A DNA stretch of 64,000 bases from Ochrobactrum sp. BTU1 (GCA_018798825.1 CP076354.1:1178001-1242000), one strand, 5' to 3'; positions 21,399-31,404 are shown, counted from the first letter of the stretch. Numbers and translations are program-made. Notes: generated from the sequence alone by a model not told the origin.

Positions 21399-23765
21399 TT
21401 AGAACTTGGTCGAAACACCAAAGTTGAAATTCTGAACCTTATCGGTGTCAGCCTTTGCAATCGGGAACGCATAGTCGAAGCGGAGCGGACCGAATGGAGA
21501 AGCCCACATCAAGCTCACACCAGCCGAAGCGCGGAGTTTCTTGTCATCGCCCAAGACGCCCGGGGTATCGTTTCCGTACAAGGTTGCAGCGTCTGCGAAC
21601 AGAGCACCACGGATACCAAGGCTTTCTGGAACGAGCGGCATCGGGAACTGAACTTCAGCAGTACCGCTGAAGTATGTGGTGCCACCCATCCAGTAACGGT
21701 TGCCGTTAGCAGCATCCTGATAAGGACCAATACCGTTGAACTTGAAGCCGCGGATAATGTCGGTGTTGTTCTTGAACAGATCGAAGATACGAACACCGTC
21801 ACTACCAAATTCGTGGATGTAACCACCGCCGACACCCAGCATACCGACAATGTCGGCTTCCTGCATAAGCGTGGTGTAGTAGTTACCCTTGAAAGTCGTC
21901 TTCAGATACTTCGCGTCGCCACCAAGACCTGCGAATTCCTGCGTGAACTTGGCATAAAGACCTTCATGTGGGTTCTTCATGTCGTCGATCGAGTTATACG
22001 TCAGCGAGTAGCTGATCGACGAACGCAGCCATGGGCTATGCTCAGCAGCTTCAATAAGTGCTGGAGCATAATAGTTAGGATCTGGATTGCCATTCTGGTC
22101 AGAAACGTACAGGTCGTACTTTTCCTGAACCAGGTTATAGGCCAGACCAGCCGAGAAGTTGTCAGTAATCGGCAGGCCGAAGCGGATCGTACCACCCGTC
22201 TGCTGAACGTCATAACGACCACCGTTGTCTACGCGGTACGAACGACGGAATACGTCAAAACCGGCCGACATGCGATAACCGAGGAAGTAAGGCTCAGTGA
22301 ACGACAGTGCGTAGTTACGCATTTCGTCCTGACCTGCACCAGCACTGATTCGGATAAACTGACCACGGCCAAGGAAGTTACGCTCGGTAATCGCAGCTTC
22401 AACCTGCGCACCTGGCGATTCTCCGCCGGTCGTGTAACCACCACCGATCGAGAACTCACCGGTCGACTTTTCGACAACGTCAACCACCAGGATAACCTGA
22501 TCTGGCTCGGAGCCTGGAGCAGTCGAGATATTGACGGTCTGGAAGAAGTCGAGAGCTTCAAGACGGCGCTTAGCGCGCTGAACCATGACCTGATTGAAGG
22601 CGTCGCCTTCGTTCATGTCGAATTCACGACGAATCACGTAGTCGCGCGTCTTGTCGTTGCCGCGGATTTCAATGCGCTGAACGTAAGCGCGTGGACCCTG
22701 ATCAACGCTATAAACAACCGAGATTGTGTGATTGTCGAAGTCGCGGTCGCCGCGTGGCTCAACCTTGGCGAAAGCGTAACCGCTACCAGCAACGTTTTCG
22801 GTAACCGCAAGAACGGAGTCTTCGATTTCCTTGGCGCTGTAAGGCTTACCTTCGCGGGTCTTGACCAAATGACCGAGCGACTGCGTATCAACGCCATCAA
22901 CGGTGCTTTCGACGCTGACATTACCAAAGGTATAGCGCTGACCTTCATCAACCGTAACGGTGATGTCGTATTCGTTGGTCGATGGATTCAGAACCGCATT
23001 CGATGACAGTACGCGGAAATCTGCATAACCGCGATTGTAGTAGAAGCGGCGTAGCGTTTCTTCGTCAGCCTGCAGACGGCCTTCATCGTAAACGTCATTA
23101 CGGGTCAGCCACGAAAGCGGGTTCGAACGCTTTGTGGAGATCACGTCACGCAGACGACGGGCGCTGTATGCACTGTTACCAACGAAATTGATGCTGGCGA
23201 TCTTCGTGCGCGAACCTTCAGTGATTTCATAAACCACGTTCACGCGACCCTGACCGAGATCAACGGTGCGAGCATTTACAGTCGCATCGCTGCGGCCGAT
23301 ATGAGCATATGCACCCTTGATGGCTTCCTTATCAGCTTCCATCGTTGCCGCATCAAACGGCGAACGGGCTTTAAGCTGAACAGCACGAGCCAGATCAGGA
23401 TCTTTGACCTTCTTGTTGCCCTGGAAGAGAACATTGTTCACAACCTGGCGCTCGCTCACCTGAACGATCAGCGAACCACCTGACTGGTTGATGCGCACGT
23501 CCGAGAACAGCCCCATTGCGAACAAGCGCTTAACAGCAGCATCAATATCATTGCTGTTGAAAGCTTTGCCCGGGCGAATGTCGATGTTGTCACGGATTGT
23601 CTGAGCATCGACGCGCGTATTACCGCGAACTTCAATGCGATTGACGACCGCAGCCTCAGCAGCATTGATCGATGCCAGAGAGAGCGCAGCAGTACCAGAA
23701 GCTACAAGAGCCACCGACATGGCGAGCGCTGAAGCGGCGCCAAAGAATTTAGAACTTGCCGTCAT
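21399..23765 (-). CDS. bamA: Outer membrane protein assembly factor BamA
   Basis: BamA is the outer-membrane beta-barrel that folds and inserts other beta-barrel proteins. The 788-residue protein has a signal peptide (about residues 1-38, ending NAAEA), five POTRA repeats (starting VVNRIEVRGNTRVDAQTIRDNI, FQGNKKVKDPDL, INFVGNSAYSARRLRD, VSVESTVDG, IEIRGNDKTRDYVIRREFDM) and a C-terminal Omp85 barrel with VVDVVEKSTGEFSIGGGY and the lid-lock region. It ends NFNFGVSTKF with a terminal Phe, the signature of BAM substrates. I chose the ATG at 23765; longer in-frame sequence upstream has no supporting signal. It follows rseP after a 326-base gap. Confidence 0.97.
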   Translation of the reverse strand: MTASSKFFGAASALAMSVALVASGTAALSLASINAAEAAVVNRIEVRGNTRVDAQTIRDNIDIRPGKAFNSNDIDAAVKRLFAMGLFSDVRINQSGGSLIVQVSERQVVNNVLFQGNKKVKDPDLARAVQLKARSPFDAATMEADKEAIKGAYAHIGRSDATVNARTVDLGQGRVNVVYEITEGSRTKIASINFVGNSAYSARRLRDVISTKRSNPLSWLTRNDVYDEGRLQADEETLRRFYYNRGYADFRVLSSNAVLNPSTNEYDITVTVDEGQRYTFGNVSVESTVDGVDTQSLGHLVKTREGKPYSAKEIEDSVLAVTENVAGSGYAFAKVEPRGDRDFDNHTISVVYSVDQGPRAYVQRIEIRGNDKTRDYVIRREFDMNEGDAFNQVMVQRAKRRLEALDFFQTVNISTAPGSEPDQVILVVDVVEKSTGEFSIGGGYTTGGESPGAQVEAAITERNFLGRGQFIRISAGAGQDEMRNYALSFTEPYFLGYRMSAGFDVFRRSYRVDNGGRYDVQQTGGTIRFGLPITDNFSAGLAYNLVQEKYDLYVSDQNGNPDPNYYAPALIEAAEHSPWLRSSISYSLTYNSIDDMKNPHEGLYAKFTQEFAGLGGDAKYLKTTFKGNYYTTLMQEADIVGMLGVGGGYIHEFGSDGVRIFDLFKNNTDIIRGFKFNGIGPYQDAANGNRYWMGGTTYFSGTAEVQFPMPLVPESLGIRGALFADAATLYGNDTPGVLGDDKKLRASAGVSLMWASPFGPLRFDYAFPIAKADTDKVQNFNFGVSTKF

Positions 23766-24091
23766 AGGCTTTCCGAACCTTCGTTTCTTTCTGTCCCCGG
23801 GGCGAATTTCCCAGAAATGCACGTATAGATACAACCGTAATAGCCGGTTTTTCTATACAAGCAAGCGTCGCGGTTAAAAACTGTTTACTTAAACAACCGG
23901 CGTGGCATCCGCGCCACGCGATTTAACTGTTATGGTAAACAGATCACTACGCTTTTCCAGTCCTCACTCCCAATGTTCATTTCTGATTAACGCCTCCGTA
24001 CGGCTTCCGCCACACGTTGCGCTCCTTACGGTGGAGAGTCTCGCCAATCAGCAGCGCGACCCGGCTCCCCGTTTGCCAGCCGGACAGTGAT
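23766..24091 (-). promoter_or_regulatory. rseP-bamA intergenic region
   Basis: This 326-base gap holds no convincing gene. A 7-bp stem GCGTGGC/GCCACGC with a 6-nt loop lies at 23900-23919, followed on the minus strand by CGGTTGTTT, a weak terminator at best. The size of the gap inside an otherwise compact cluster suggests that bamA has its own promoter here. I see no clear sigma-factor motif. Confidence 0.4.
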
Positions 24092-25231
24092 CTAGCAGGC
24101 AAACAGGTCGTTGAAAAGTACGAACCCCATGAATCCCATCACAACGAGGAACCCAACACGATAAAAAATTTCCTGTGCCCCAACAGACACTGGGCTGCCC
24201 TTGATTGCTTCCACAGCATAAAAAACCAAATGTCCGCCATCCAATGGTGGCAATGGAAACAGGTTCAAAAGCCCAATACCAATAGAAAGCATGGCTGTCA
24301 GCTGGATAAGCCAGTCGAATCCCTGACTTGCGGCTTTGCCCGCCATATTGGCAATTTTCACTGGACCGCCGAGTTGGCACTTATCTTCACGGCCAACGGC
24401 AAAGCGTTGAAAAAACTCACCAGTTCGGCTGATGATGTGACCGGTTTCGACTATCGCCTGCCCTACTGATTCGAGCGGACCATACTCAATGCGTCGAAAA
24501 TTACCGACCGCCTGCGTAGTTTCCACGCCGATAGCACCCATCTTGACCTTGTTACCCAGCGGATCAGTACGTTCGACAAGGGCAGGTGTCGCTTTCAGGT
24601 CGACCATCTTGCCGCCGCGTTCAACGGTAAAGTCCAACTCATCACCTGAGCGACCAGAAACTATCCGCTGAACATCGGAGAAAGTTGTGATTTTCTGTCC
24701 CTCAACACTGACAAAGCGGTCGCCCGGCTCAAAACCAGCTTCGGCAGCCGGGCTACCCGGCTGAACCCCAGCAACAAGCGGATCAGCGATCTGCCGACCA
24801 TAAAGCGCAAAGAACACGCTGAAGATGACAACCGTAAGAATGATGTTGAAGGCGGGACCTGCAAAAACAGTCGCGGCACGTTTCCAGACAGGCTGGGTAT
24901 GAAATGCCCTGCTCTGTTCTTCTGCACTGAGATTGGAGTTATCCACACCCACAGGTGAGCTTGTGGCGCTTTCATCACCCAAAAACTTCACGTAGCCGCC
25001 GAGCGGAATCGCAGAAAGCTTCCAACGCGTGCCATGCTTGTCGGTGAAACCGATCAGTTCGGGTCCGAAGCCGATGGAAAAGGCACTCGCACCGATGCCG
25101 CACCAGCGTCCAACGAGATAGTGGCCCATTTCATGCACAAAGACGACAACCGTCAGTACAAATAGAAATGGAATTATCGTTCCTACAAGCAGACTTTCGC
25201 TGCCGATAAAAAAGGCCAGAGCCTCCTGCAA
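24092..25231 (-). CDS. rseP: RIP-type zinc metalloprotease RseP
   Basis: RseP is an inner-membrane site-2 protease that cuts transmembrane anti-sigma factors or signal-peptide remnants. The 379-residue protein has the zinc motif HEMGH (His33-Glu34-His37) in the first membrane helix, GPAFNIILTVVIF, one central PDZ domain (about 130-210, PLVAGVQPGSPAAEAGFEPGD), and the third zinc ligand in NLFPLPPLDGGHL. There is one PDZ domain, against two in E. coli RseP. Translation must start at the TTG at 25231, with GGAG 8 bases upstream, because the next Met lies in the active site. It sits 27 bases after cdsA. Confidence 0.95.
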   Translation of the reverse strand: MQEALAFFIGSESLLVGTIIPFLFVLTVVVFVHEMGHYLVGRWCGIGASAFSIGFGPELIGFTDKHGTRWKLSAIPLGGYVKFLGDESATSSPVGVDNSNLSAEEQSRAFHTQPVWKRAATVFAGPAFNIILTVVIFSVFFALYGRQIADPLVAGVQPGSPAAEAGFEPGDRFVSVEGQKITTFSDVQRIVSGRSGDELDFTVERGGKMVDLKATPALVERTDPLGNKVKMGAIGVETTQAVGNFRRIEYGPLESVGQAIVETGHIISRTGEFFQRFAVGREDKCQLGGPVKIANMAGKAASQGFDWLIQLTAMLSIGIGLLNLFPLPPLDGGHLVFYAVEAIKGSPVSVGAQEIFYRVGFLVVMGFMGFVLFNDLFAC

Positions 25232-25258
25232 ATCACCACTCCTACGAATTCACACGCA

Positions 25259-26071
25259 TCAGAAACTAAAGAAAATTGCAGACGGAACATCTGGCTCGGC
25301 AATAATCGCACCAAAGATGTACAAAAGTGCAGCAGCCGCAACAAGTCCGTCAACCCGATCCAGAACGCCGCCGTGTCCTGGCAGAAGGCGGCCAGAATCC
25401 TTTGCACCGAACTGACGCTTCACCCATGATTCTGCGAGATCGCCAATCTGCGAAACAATCGACAGCAGCAATGCCAGCAATGGCACAACCCAGCTTCCGG
25501 GAGGTGCAACGAGCGACGCAACCAGAATACCACCCGCAACTGCAGCAGCCGCGCCGCCCAAAGCCCCAGACCATGTCTTGTTTGGTGAAAAACGCGGCGC
25601 CAGTTTTGGTCCGCCCAGAGCGCGCCCATTGAAATAGGCTGCGATGTCGGTGGACCATACGACGGCAAAAAGAAAGCAGATAGCTGTGAAACCGAACGGC
25701 TCATCGCCTCGAAGCAGCGAAAGCGAAATTGCAGAAAAACCGGCGTAAAAGATGCCAGCAGCGGGCCAACCACGTCCGGTCTTCCACTGTGTTACGAGAA
25801 GAACAATTGAACCTGCAAGCAGCGCCCCGATAGTCAGCAGCGCGCTACGATCAAGCACAAGAAGAATAAAGGTGAGAATAAGCCAAGCCCAACCAAAGAG
25901 GCGGGAAAAGGACGTCTGCTTTGTCGCACTGAGTTCCGTCCACTCATAAAACATCGCCAAACCGATCGCGATGGAAAAGAGCGTGAAACCCAGTCCGCCT
26001 ACCCAGGTCAGCCAGAGAGCTGCAGCGCCGAGAACGATGGCGGTCAGAATGCGAGTTTGCAGATTTGACAT
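25259..26071 (-). CDS. cdsA: Phosphatidate cytidylyltransferase CdsA
   Basis: CdsA makes CDP-diacylglycerol from phosphatidate and CTP, the branch point of phospholipid synthesis, in the inner membrane. The 270-residue protein has about seven hydrophobic segments and the family signature near the C-terminus: SQIGDLAESWVKRQFGAKDSGRLLPGHGGVLDRVD. Upstream it shows the conserved WSTDIAAYFNGRALGGPKLAPRFSPNKTWSGA. It lies between uppS and rseP. No dxr gene is inserted next to it, unlike in some other alphaproteobacteria. Confidence 0.96.
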   Translation of the reverse strand: MSNLQTRILTAIVLGAAALWLTWVGGLGFTLFSIAIGLAMFYEWTELSATKQTSFSRLFGWAWLILTFILLVLDRSALLTIGALLAGSIVLLVTQWKTGRGWPAAGIFYAGFSAISLSLLRGDEPFGFTAICFLFAVVWSTDIAAYFNGRALGGPKLAPRFSPNKTWSGALGGAAAAVAGGILVASLVAPPGSWVVPLLALLLSIVSQIGDLAESWVKRQFGAKDSGRLLPGHGGVLDRVDGLVAAAALLYIFGAIIAEPDVPSAIFFSF

Positions 26072-26155
26072 TGATACCTTTCGGCTAACCTAAACTGTTA
26101 GAGCGGCCTTTGTGCGCCCCACCGGTCGCACGGCACTCTATGCGGCCAGGCCGCA

Positions 26156-26923
26156 TCAAACCGCTGCACCTTTTGCTGAAGTGCATTCGATTGCAGGTGA
26201 ACACTCTTCGAGCTTGTCGCGCACCTCCACACCACCAAAACGGCGCTCGCGCTGACGGAAGACCTCATAAGCCGCATCGAGATCGGCAGGCTTGAAGTCT
26301 GGCCAGTGGCCAGGAACGAACAGAAATTCTGCATAGGCTGCCTGCCAAAGCAGAAAATTAGACAGGCGCATTTCGCCACTGGTGCGGATAATCAAATCCG
26401 GATCGGGAATACCGGCCGTGTCCAGATTGGCGGAGATCAGCTCCGCAGAAATCGATGATGGGTCAAGGCGGCCAGCCGCCACATCACGCGCAAGGCTCTG
26501 CACCGCGCGGACGATTTCATCGCGAGAACCATAATTGAAAGCGATAATGAGGTTAAGGCCGCTATTATGGCGGGTCAGAGATTCCGCTTCGCCAAGCAGG
26601 CTGCAAATGTCCGCGGCCAGCCCTTCGCGCTCACCAATAATGCGCACGCGCACATTATTGCGATGCAGTTCGGCAAGATCGCGGCGGATAAAAAGCTTCA
26701 GCAATCCCATGAGATCGCCGACTTCACCGCTTGGGCGCGACCAGTTTTCTGACGAGAATGCAAAGAGTGTAAGATAGCCAAGGCCGCGGTCGCCAGCGCC
26801 CCTCACCGTCTCACGCAAAGCTTCGACACCGGCCCTGTGACCGGCGCTGCGCGGCAAACCGCGTGCCTTCGCCCAACGGCCATTGCCATCCATAATAATG
26901 GCTATGTGGCGCGGATCGGACAT
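26156..26923 (-). CDS. uppS: Isoprenyl transferase (undecaprenyl diphosphate synthase)
   Basis: UppS extends farnesyl diphosphate with eight isopentenyl units to the C55 carrier used for peptidoglycan and O-antigen precursors. The 255-residue cis-prenyltransferase opens with [20 protein letters not shown] (catalytic Asp12), then [29 protein letters not shown] and the C-terminal [25 protein letters not shown]. All signature residues are present. It lies between frr and cdsA, a conserved order. Confidence 0.97.
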   Translation of the reverse strand: MSDPRHIAIIMDGNGRWAKARGLPRSAGHRAGVEALRETVRGAGDRGLGYLTLFAFSSENWSRPSGEVGDLMGLLKLFIRRDLAELHRNNVRVRIIGEREGLAADICSLLGEAESLTRHNSGLNLIIAFNYGSRDEIVRAVQSLARDVAAGRLDPSSISAELISANLDTAGIPDPDLIIRTSGEMRLSNFLLWQAAYAEFLFVPGHWPDFKPADLDAAYEVFRQRERRFGGVEVRDKLEECSPAIECTSAKGAAV

Positions 26924-27112
26924 GGCGAAGCTCTCCTCATTGGTAAATCATGCACAGCCAGTGCCTAACGTCATAAATCTGTAGCGCTTTGAAAAACACA
27001 ATCAGAATTTCATAACTTACCAGACACTGGCAACAACTTGTTTCTAGTAGCCCATGCTTTCAAAGCCGCACTTTTCTGAAAAAAAGAATTCGCGCGCTCC
27101 AAAATCAGGAAA

Positions 27113-27673
27113 CTAGACCTGCATGATCTCACCTTCCTTGACCGAAACGATCTTATCCATTTCAGCGATCGTATCATCGGTGAGCTTCTGAACCTTCTCA
27201 GAAAGACCACGGCTGTCATCCTGGCTGATATCGCCGTCTTTCTCGAGCCTCTTCAGCGTATCCATACCGTCACGACGAACGTGACGGACTGCAATACGAC
27301 CCTGTTCCGCATACTGATGCGCAATCTTGACCAGTTCCTTGCGGCGCTGTTCGTTGAGCTCCGGCAAAGGAATACGCAACGTCATACCGTCAGTAATCGG
27401 ATTAAGGCCGAGACCGGAATCACGAATCGCACGCTCTACAGCGCCAACCATGGTCTTATCCCATACGGAAACTGACAGCATACGCGATTCAGGTACCGTA
27501 ATATTGGCAACCTGATTGATCGGCATTTCAGATCCGTAAGCCGTAATCGTGATTGGTTCGAGCAAGCTTGCAGAAGCGCGACCCGTACGCAGACCACCAA
27601 GGTCATGCTTCAGGGCATTAACAGCGCCTTCCATGCGTCGCTTCAGGTCGTTGATGTCAAAAACATCGCTCAT
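27113..27673 (-). CDS. frr: Ribosome recycling factor
   Basis: The factor splits post-termination ribosomes together with EF-G. The 186-residue protein is a normal-length RRF with the N-terminal helix [28 protein letters not shown], the small beta domain ([19 protein letters not shown]) and the long C-terminal helices with LTEELRK-like [31 protein letters not shown]. It lies 47 bases downstream of pyrH in the rpsB-tsf-pyrH-frr cluster. Confidence 0.98.
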   Translation of the reverse strand: MSDVFDINDLKRRMEGAVNALKHDLGGLRTGRASASLLEPITITAYGSEMPINQVANITVPESRMLSVSVWDKTMVGAVERAIRDSGLGLNPITDGMTLRIPLPELNEQRRKELVKIAHQYAEQGRIAVRHVRRDGMDTLKRLEKDGDISQDDSRGLSEKVQKLTDDTIAEMDKIVSVKEGEIMQV

Positions 27674-27720
27674 GCATGTTCTCCTTCAGTGCGCGACAAG
27701 ACAAACGATCAATACGCCGA

Positions 27721-28443
27721 TCAATTATCGGAAACGATCGTGCAGCGTCCTTTGCCTTGTAGAATTTCGGCCAAGCCGCCGTTTTCATGGATGGAATAGA
27801 CTATTATCGGAATGTTGTTCTCGCGTGCAAGGGCGACCGCCGTTGTATCCATGACGGCAAGCCCGCGATCAAGAACTTCCTTGTGCGTAAGCGCGTCAAA
27901 TCGCGTTGCGGTTGGGTCTTTCTTCGGATCGGCGGAATAGATGCCGTCAACCTGAGTACCTTTAAGAAGCGCATCGGCGCCCACTTCAGCTGCACGCAGA
28001 GCTGCCGCAGAATCTGTCGTGAAGAAAGGATTGCCCGTGCCGCCTGCAAAGATCACAACCTTGCCCTCGTCCATATAAGCAGTTGCCTGTCGCTGCGAGA
28101 AACTCTCGCAAATTTCAGGCATTGCTATGGCGGAGAGAACAACCGCATCCACGCCGATCTTGTGAAGCGAAGTACGCAGCGCCAGCGAATTGATCACAGT
28201 GGCAAGCATCCCCATATGGTCGCCTGTCACGCGATCGCCGCCCTTGGATGCAACCGCTACGCCACGGAAAATATTTCCGCCACCAATAACGACGCCCACC
28301 TCAACACCAAGCTCCCGCGCTTGTTTGATATCATTGGCAATGCGGTCAGCAACCGAAACATCGATGCCAAAGCCCTGACTGCCCATCAATGCCTCGCCCG
28401 AGGCTTTCAAAAGAACGCGTTTATAGGCGGACTTAACGGACAT
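27721..28443 (-). CDS. pyrH: Uridylate kinase
   Basis: PyrH phosphorylates UMP to UDP and belongs to the amino-acid-kinase fold, unlike eukaryotic UMP kinases. The 240-residue protein shows KRVLLKASGEALMG at the start, VGVVIGGGNIFRG, DHMGMLATVINSLALRTSLH, the GGTGNPFFTTDSAAALRA acceptor region and LKGTQVDGIYSADPKKDPTA. I chose the ATG at 28443 (MSVKSAYK). It shares the pyrimidine pathway with pyrG at the left end of the window. Confidence 0.97.
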   Translation of the reverse strand: MSVKSAYKRVLLKASGEALMGSQGFGIDVSVADRIANDIKQARELGVEVGVVIGGGNIFRGVAVASKGGDRVTGDHMGMLATVINSLALRTSLHKIGVDAVVLSAIAMPEICESFSQRQATAYMDEGKVVIFAGGTGNPFFTTDSAAALRAAEVGADALLKGTQVDGIYSADPKKDPTATRFDALTHKEVLDRGLAVMDTTAVALARENNIPIIVYSIHENGGLAEILQGKGRCTIVSDN

Positions 28444-28496
28444 GGAGTGTTCTCCGCTGATTGTGATCAACTGTTAGTATTGGGGTTCCGATACAC

Positions 28497-28528
28497 GAAG
28501 GGCACCGCGTTGTCACGCGATGCCCTTC
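28497..28528 (-). promoter_or_regulatory. Strong hairpin between tsf and pyrH, no U-tract
   Basis: GAAGGGCA and CGCG (28497-28510) pair with CGCG and TGCCCTTC (28515-28528), giving a stem of about 12 bp with small internal mismatches and a short loop. On the minus strand the next bases are GTGTATCGG, not T residues. It lies in the 118-base tsf-pyrH gap and could reduce readthrough or mark an RNA-processing site. Confidence 0.5.
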
Positions 28529-28561
28529 ATAATCAAAAGCCTTTTCAGATGAAAAGACGAA

Positions 28562-29479
28562 TTAGCCCTTGGCTGCAGCAGCAACTTCAGCAGCGAAGTC
28601 GCTTTCTTCCTTCTCGATGCCTTCACCGAGAGCGATACGTGCAAAGCCAGTGATCTTAGCAGGAGCGCCGATCGACTTTTCAGCTTCCTTGAGGGCAGCT
28701 TCAACAGTCAGATCAGGATTGATAACGAAAGCCTGCGAAAGAAGAACAACTTCTTCATAGAACTTGCGCATACGGCCTTCGATCATCTTTTCGATGATTG
28801 CATCTGGCTTGCCCGATTCACGAGCCTGCTCAATGAAGATCGCCTTTTCGCGTTCTGCAGCAGCTGGATCAACGTCAGCAGCGGTCAGAGCGAGTGGGTT
28901 GATAGCAGCAACGTGCATCGCAACCTGACGACCGAATGCGCTTGCAGCTTCTGCATTGCCTTCGGTTTCGATTGCAACGAGAACGCCGAGCTTGCCGAGG
29001 CCATCCGAAACACCGTTGTGGATGTAGGTAGCAACTGCACCCTTGGAAACTTCAAGAGCTGCCGAACGACGGAAGCTGATGTTTTCACCAATGGTCGCAA
29101 CTGCGTCCTTAGCAACCTGCGTAACGGACTTGCCGTCGATGTTTGCTTCAGCAACAGCTTCAGACGAACCGTCGGTCGAAAGAGCAGCCTGAGCGATCTT
29201 GCGGACGAGATCCTGGAAAGCGTCGTTACGAGCAACGAAGTCGGTTTCGGAGTTGACTTCAACGACAACAGCCTTGTTGCCGGAAGCAGCAACGCCAACC
29301 AGACCTTCAGCAGCCGTACGGCCAGCCTTCTTGTCAGCCTTAGCGATACCCTTGGCGCGCAGCCAATCAACAGCGGCTTCTACGTCGCCGTTGGTTTCAG
29401 CAAGCGCTGCCTTGCAGTCCATCATGCCTGCGCCGGTCAGTTCGCGGAGTTCTTTAACCTGTGATGCGGAAATGCTCAT
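28562..29479 (-). CDS. tsf: Elongation factor Ts
   Basis: EF-Ts exchanges GDP for GTP on EF-Tu. The 305-residue protein starts [26 protein letters not shown], the UBA-like N-terminal signature, then has the core subdomains with [15 protein letters not shown] and a dimerisation region ending near [21 protein letters not shown]. The ATG at 29479 is supported by the conserved N-terminus. rpsB lies upstream, with a 130-base gap. Confidence 0.98.
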   Translation of the reverse strand: MSISASQVKELRELTGAGMMDCKAALAETNGDVEAAVDWLRAKGIAKADKKAGRTAAEGLVGVAASGNKAVVVEVNSETDFVARNDAFQDLVRKIAQAALSTDGSSEAVAEANIDGKSVTQVAKDAVATIGENISFRRSAALEVSKGAVATYIHNGVSDGLGKLGVLVAIETEGNAEAASAFGRQVAMHVAAINPLALTAADVDPAAAEREKAIFIEQARESGKPDAIIEKMIEGRMRKFYEEVVLLSQAFVINPDLTVEAALKEAEKSIGAPAKITGFARIALGEGIEKEESDFAAEVAAAAKG

Positions 29480-29609
29480 TGTGTCGCCTTTCACGAAAGC
29501 GAAGGCACACCGAATGGGTGTGCCAACTTTTAACCGACGCTCATTGCATCGGAACGAATGAAGTTATCCACCCGTCATGTGACGGATGGATGAAATTCAT
29601 GAGCGCTGA

Positions 29610-30380
29610 TTATGCGCCTTCAGCTGGAGCTTCGAGAGCTGGCTCGATAGGAGCTTCAGCCTGTGCGCCAACGTCGATGCCGAGAGCGCCCTGCTGACGT
29701 GCAATACCGTCGAGAGCAGCGCGAGCAACCAGATCGCAATAGAGCGAAATAGCGCGTGCAGCGTCGTCGTTGCCTGGGATTGGGAAGTCGATCTGGTCTG
29801 GATCGCAGTTCGAATCGATAACCGCAACAACTGGAATACCAAGACGCTTGGCTTCCTGGATAGCAATTGCTTCCTTGTTGGTGTCAATGATGAACATCAG
29901 GTCAGGAACCGAACCCATGTCCTTGATGCCGCCGAGAGCGCGGTCAAGCTTTTCGCGTTCGCGTTCGAGGTTCAGGCGTTCCTTCTTCGAGTAACCCTGA
30001 GCGTCGCCAGCGAGAATTTCGTCGAGCTTGCGCAGACGCTGGATCGAGTTCGAGATCGTCTTCCAGTTGGTCATCATGCCGCCGAGCCAGCGTGCATTGA
30101 CGTAGTACTGAGCCGAACGAGCTGCTGCGTCAGCGATGATGTCCGAAGCCTGGCGCTTCGTACCAACGAACAGAACGCGACCGCCGCGAGCAACGGTGTC
30201 CGAAACGATCTTCAGCGCGTTGTGCAGCAGAGGAACGGTCTGGGACAGATCAAGAATGTGGATGTTGTTGCGGTCGCCATAGATGTAAGGAGCCATCTTT
30301 GGGTTCCAGCGGTGGGTCTGGTGACCAAAGTGAACACCAGCTTCCAGAAGCTGACGCATGCTGAATTCAGGCAATGCCAT
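29610..30380 (-). CDS. rpsB: Small ribosomal subunit protein uS2
   Basis: uS2 sits on the back of the 30S subunit. The 256-residue protein starts [27 protein letters not shown], the S2 signature, and has [29 protein letters not shown] and the second signature [29 protein letters not shown]. The C-terminal tail is Ala/Glu/Pro-rich. I chose the ATG at 30380. It heads the rpsB-tsf-pyrH-frr-uppS-cdsA cluster, and its leader is structured. Confidence 0.98.
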   Translation of the reverse strand: MALPEFSMRQLLEAGVHFGHQTHRWNPKMAPYIYGDRNNIHILDLSQTVPLLHNALKIVSDTVARGGRVLFVGTKRQASDIIADAAARSAQYYVNARWLGGMMTNWKTISNSIQRLRKLDEILAGDAQGYSKKERLNLEREREKLDRALGGIKDMGSVPDLMFIIDTNKEAIAIQEAKRLGIPVVAVIDSNCDPDQIDFPIPGNDDAARAISLYCDLVARAALDGIARQQGALGIDVGAQAEAPIEPALEAPAEGA

Positions 30381-30520
30381 CTGTATTTTCCTTTTCCGGT
30401 TGAACCTCCACGGGCTGAGGCGATTGCTCGCCACCGGAGGCTGAGGCAGGATTTCTCCCTGCAAAAGCCCAATCCCGTGTGTGGAATAGGCGCGCTGTTA
30501 AACCAACACGCCAATAAATG
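30381..30520 (-). promoter_or_regulatory. rpsB leader with hairpins and a possible promoter
   Basis: Two short stems lie in the untranslated leader: GGCGA/TCGCC with a TTGC loop (30419-30432) and GCAGG/CCTGC with a 7-nt loop (30446-30462). On the minus strand TTGCAT, 17 bases, then TAACAG is a possible promoter about 130 bases before the ATG. In gammaproteobacteria uS2 represses its own mRNA through the rpsB leader; a similar role here is only inferred. Confidence 0.35.
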
Positions 30521-30564
30521 CAAGCCTTGCGACCATTATAACGCCAAAGGCTGTGGCAAACGAC

Positions 30565-31404
30565 CTATTTGCAATCCGCTTTGGGTGCTTTGTCATCATA
30601 GACATCAAGCTTAACCAGCTTTCCACGCATGGCGAAATCACCGTAATCCATAGTCAAGTCGCGGGTGATGCCGTTTTTGTAAAGCTTGAAGTTGATGCGA
30701 TAGATTGGAAGACCGTCCTGCTTTTCCTTGTCGTCAAAGTAGGAGATCGTCACCGGCCAGACATTGTCCTTCGTGAACTTGCCCATGGCTTTGGTTTCGT
30801 CGTTCTTGGCTTCCTGCTCCTTACCAACGACAACCGTCGTCGAGACAACGCGGTCCGCATCTTCCGACGCATCATAAAGAGACGTCTGATAGAACTTTTC
30901 ACCAGCTGCCGCTTTGGCGATCAGCTCTTCCATATGCATCGTCGGAAACTGCGTCGCCTTGAGATCGAGCCTGTTCTCCTTCGGCTTGGTCAGTTCGACA
31001 AGGGTCTTGCCATCTGCAACCTTGGCATCGCCACGAACTTCCTTGACCAGTTCCTTGTCAACGAAGGTTTTGTTGACGAAACGGAAATCCTTGCCGTTAC
31101 CGCTTTCAAACGTTGTCGTCTGCTGATCGGTCACGCGTTGCGGCTGCTCATCCATATCGATGCGCGTCACAAAGCGAAAATTCGTCGTATAGCCTTCGCA
31201 AGCCGAGCCATTGAACTCATAGACCATACGCCCCGTCAGGCCACTAATCCCGGATTTCTCATCGGCACGATCCAATGTGAGATCATACACTGCGCGATGC
31301 GGAACCAACGTTACCGTCGAAGCAGCATTGGCAATCGTTGCCGAACCACCCCAAACACAAACTGCCGCTCCAGTCGCCGCAAATGTCATTCTCAAAAAAC
31401 GCAT
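30565..31404 (-). CDS. eipB: Periplasmic cell-envelope integrity protein EipB (DUF1849)
   Basis: EipB is a periplasmic beta-spiral protein that Brucella needs for envelope integrity and full infection; it works with the TPR lipoprotein-like partner TtpA (family knowledge). The 279-residue product has a signal peptide (about 1-28, ending IANAAST) and beta-rich sequence throughout. Its two cysteines outside the signal peptide fall at residues 69 (GSACEG) and 278 (ADCK), exactly the pair reported to form the conserved disulfide. I chose the ATG at 31404, with GGGAG about 8 bases upstream. It follows the rpsB region and is divergent from the RidA gene. Confidence 0.9.
   Translation of the reverse strand: MRFLRMTFAATGAAVCVWGGSATIANAASTVTLVPHRAVYDLTLDRADEKSGISGLTGRMVYEFNGSACEGYTTNFRFVTRIDMDEQPQRVTDQQTTTFESGNGKDFRFVNKTFVDKELVKEVRGDAKVADGKTLVELTKPKENRLDLKATQFPTMHMEELIAKAAAGEKFYQTSLYDASEDADRVVSTTVVVGKEQEAKNDETKAMGKFTKDNVWPVTISYFDDKEKQDGLPIYRINFKLYKNGITRDLTMDYGDFAMRGKLVKLDVYDDKAPKADCK

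Noticed and set aside
21360..23006. Plus-strand open frame of 548 codons opposite bamA
   Set aside because: The opposite strand carries the complete POTRA and barrel sequence of BamA. The frame has no family motif.
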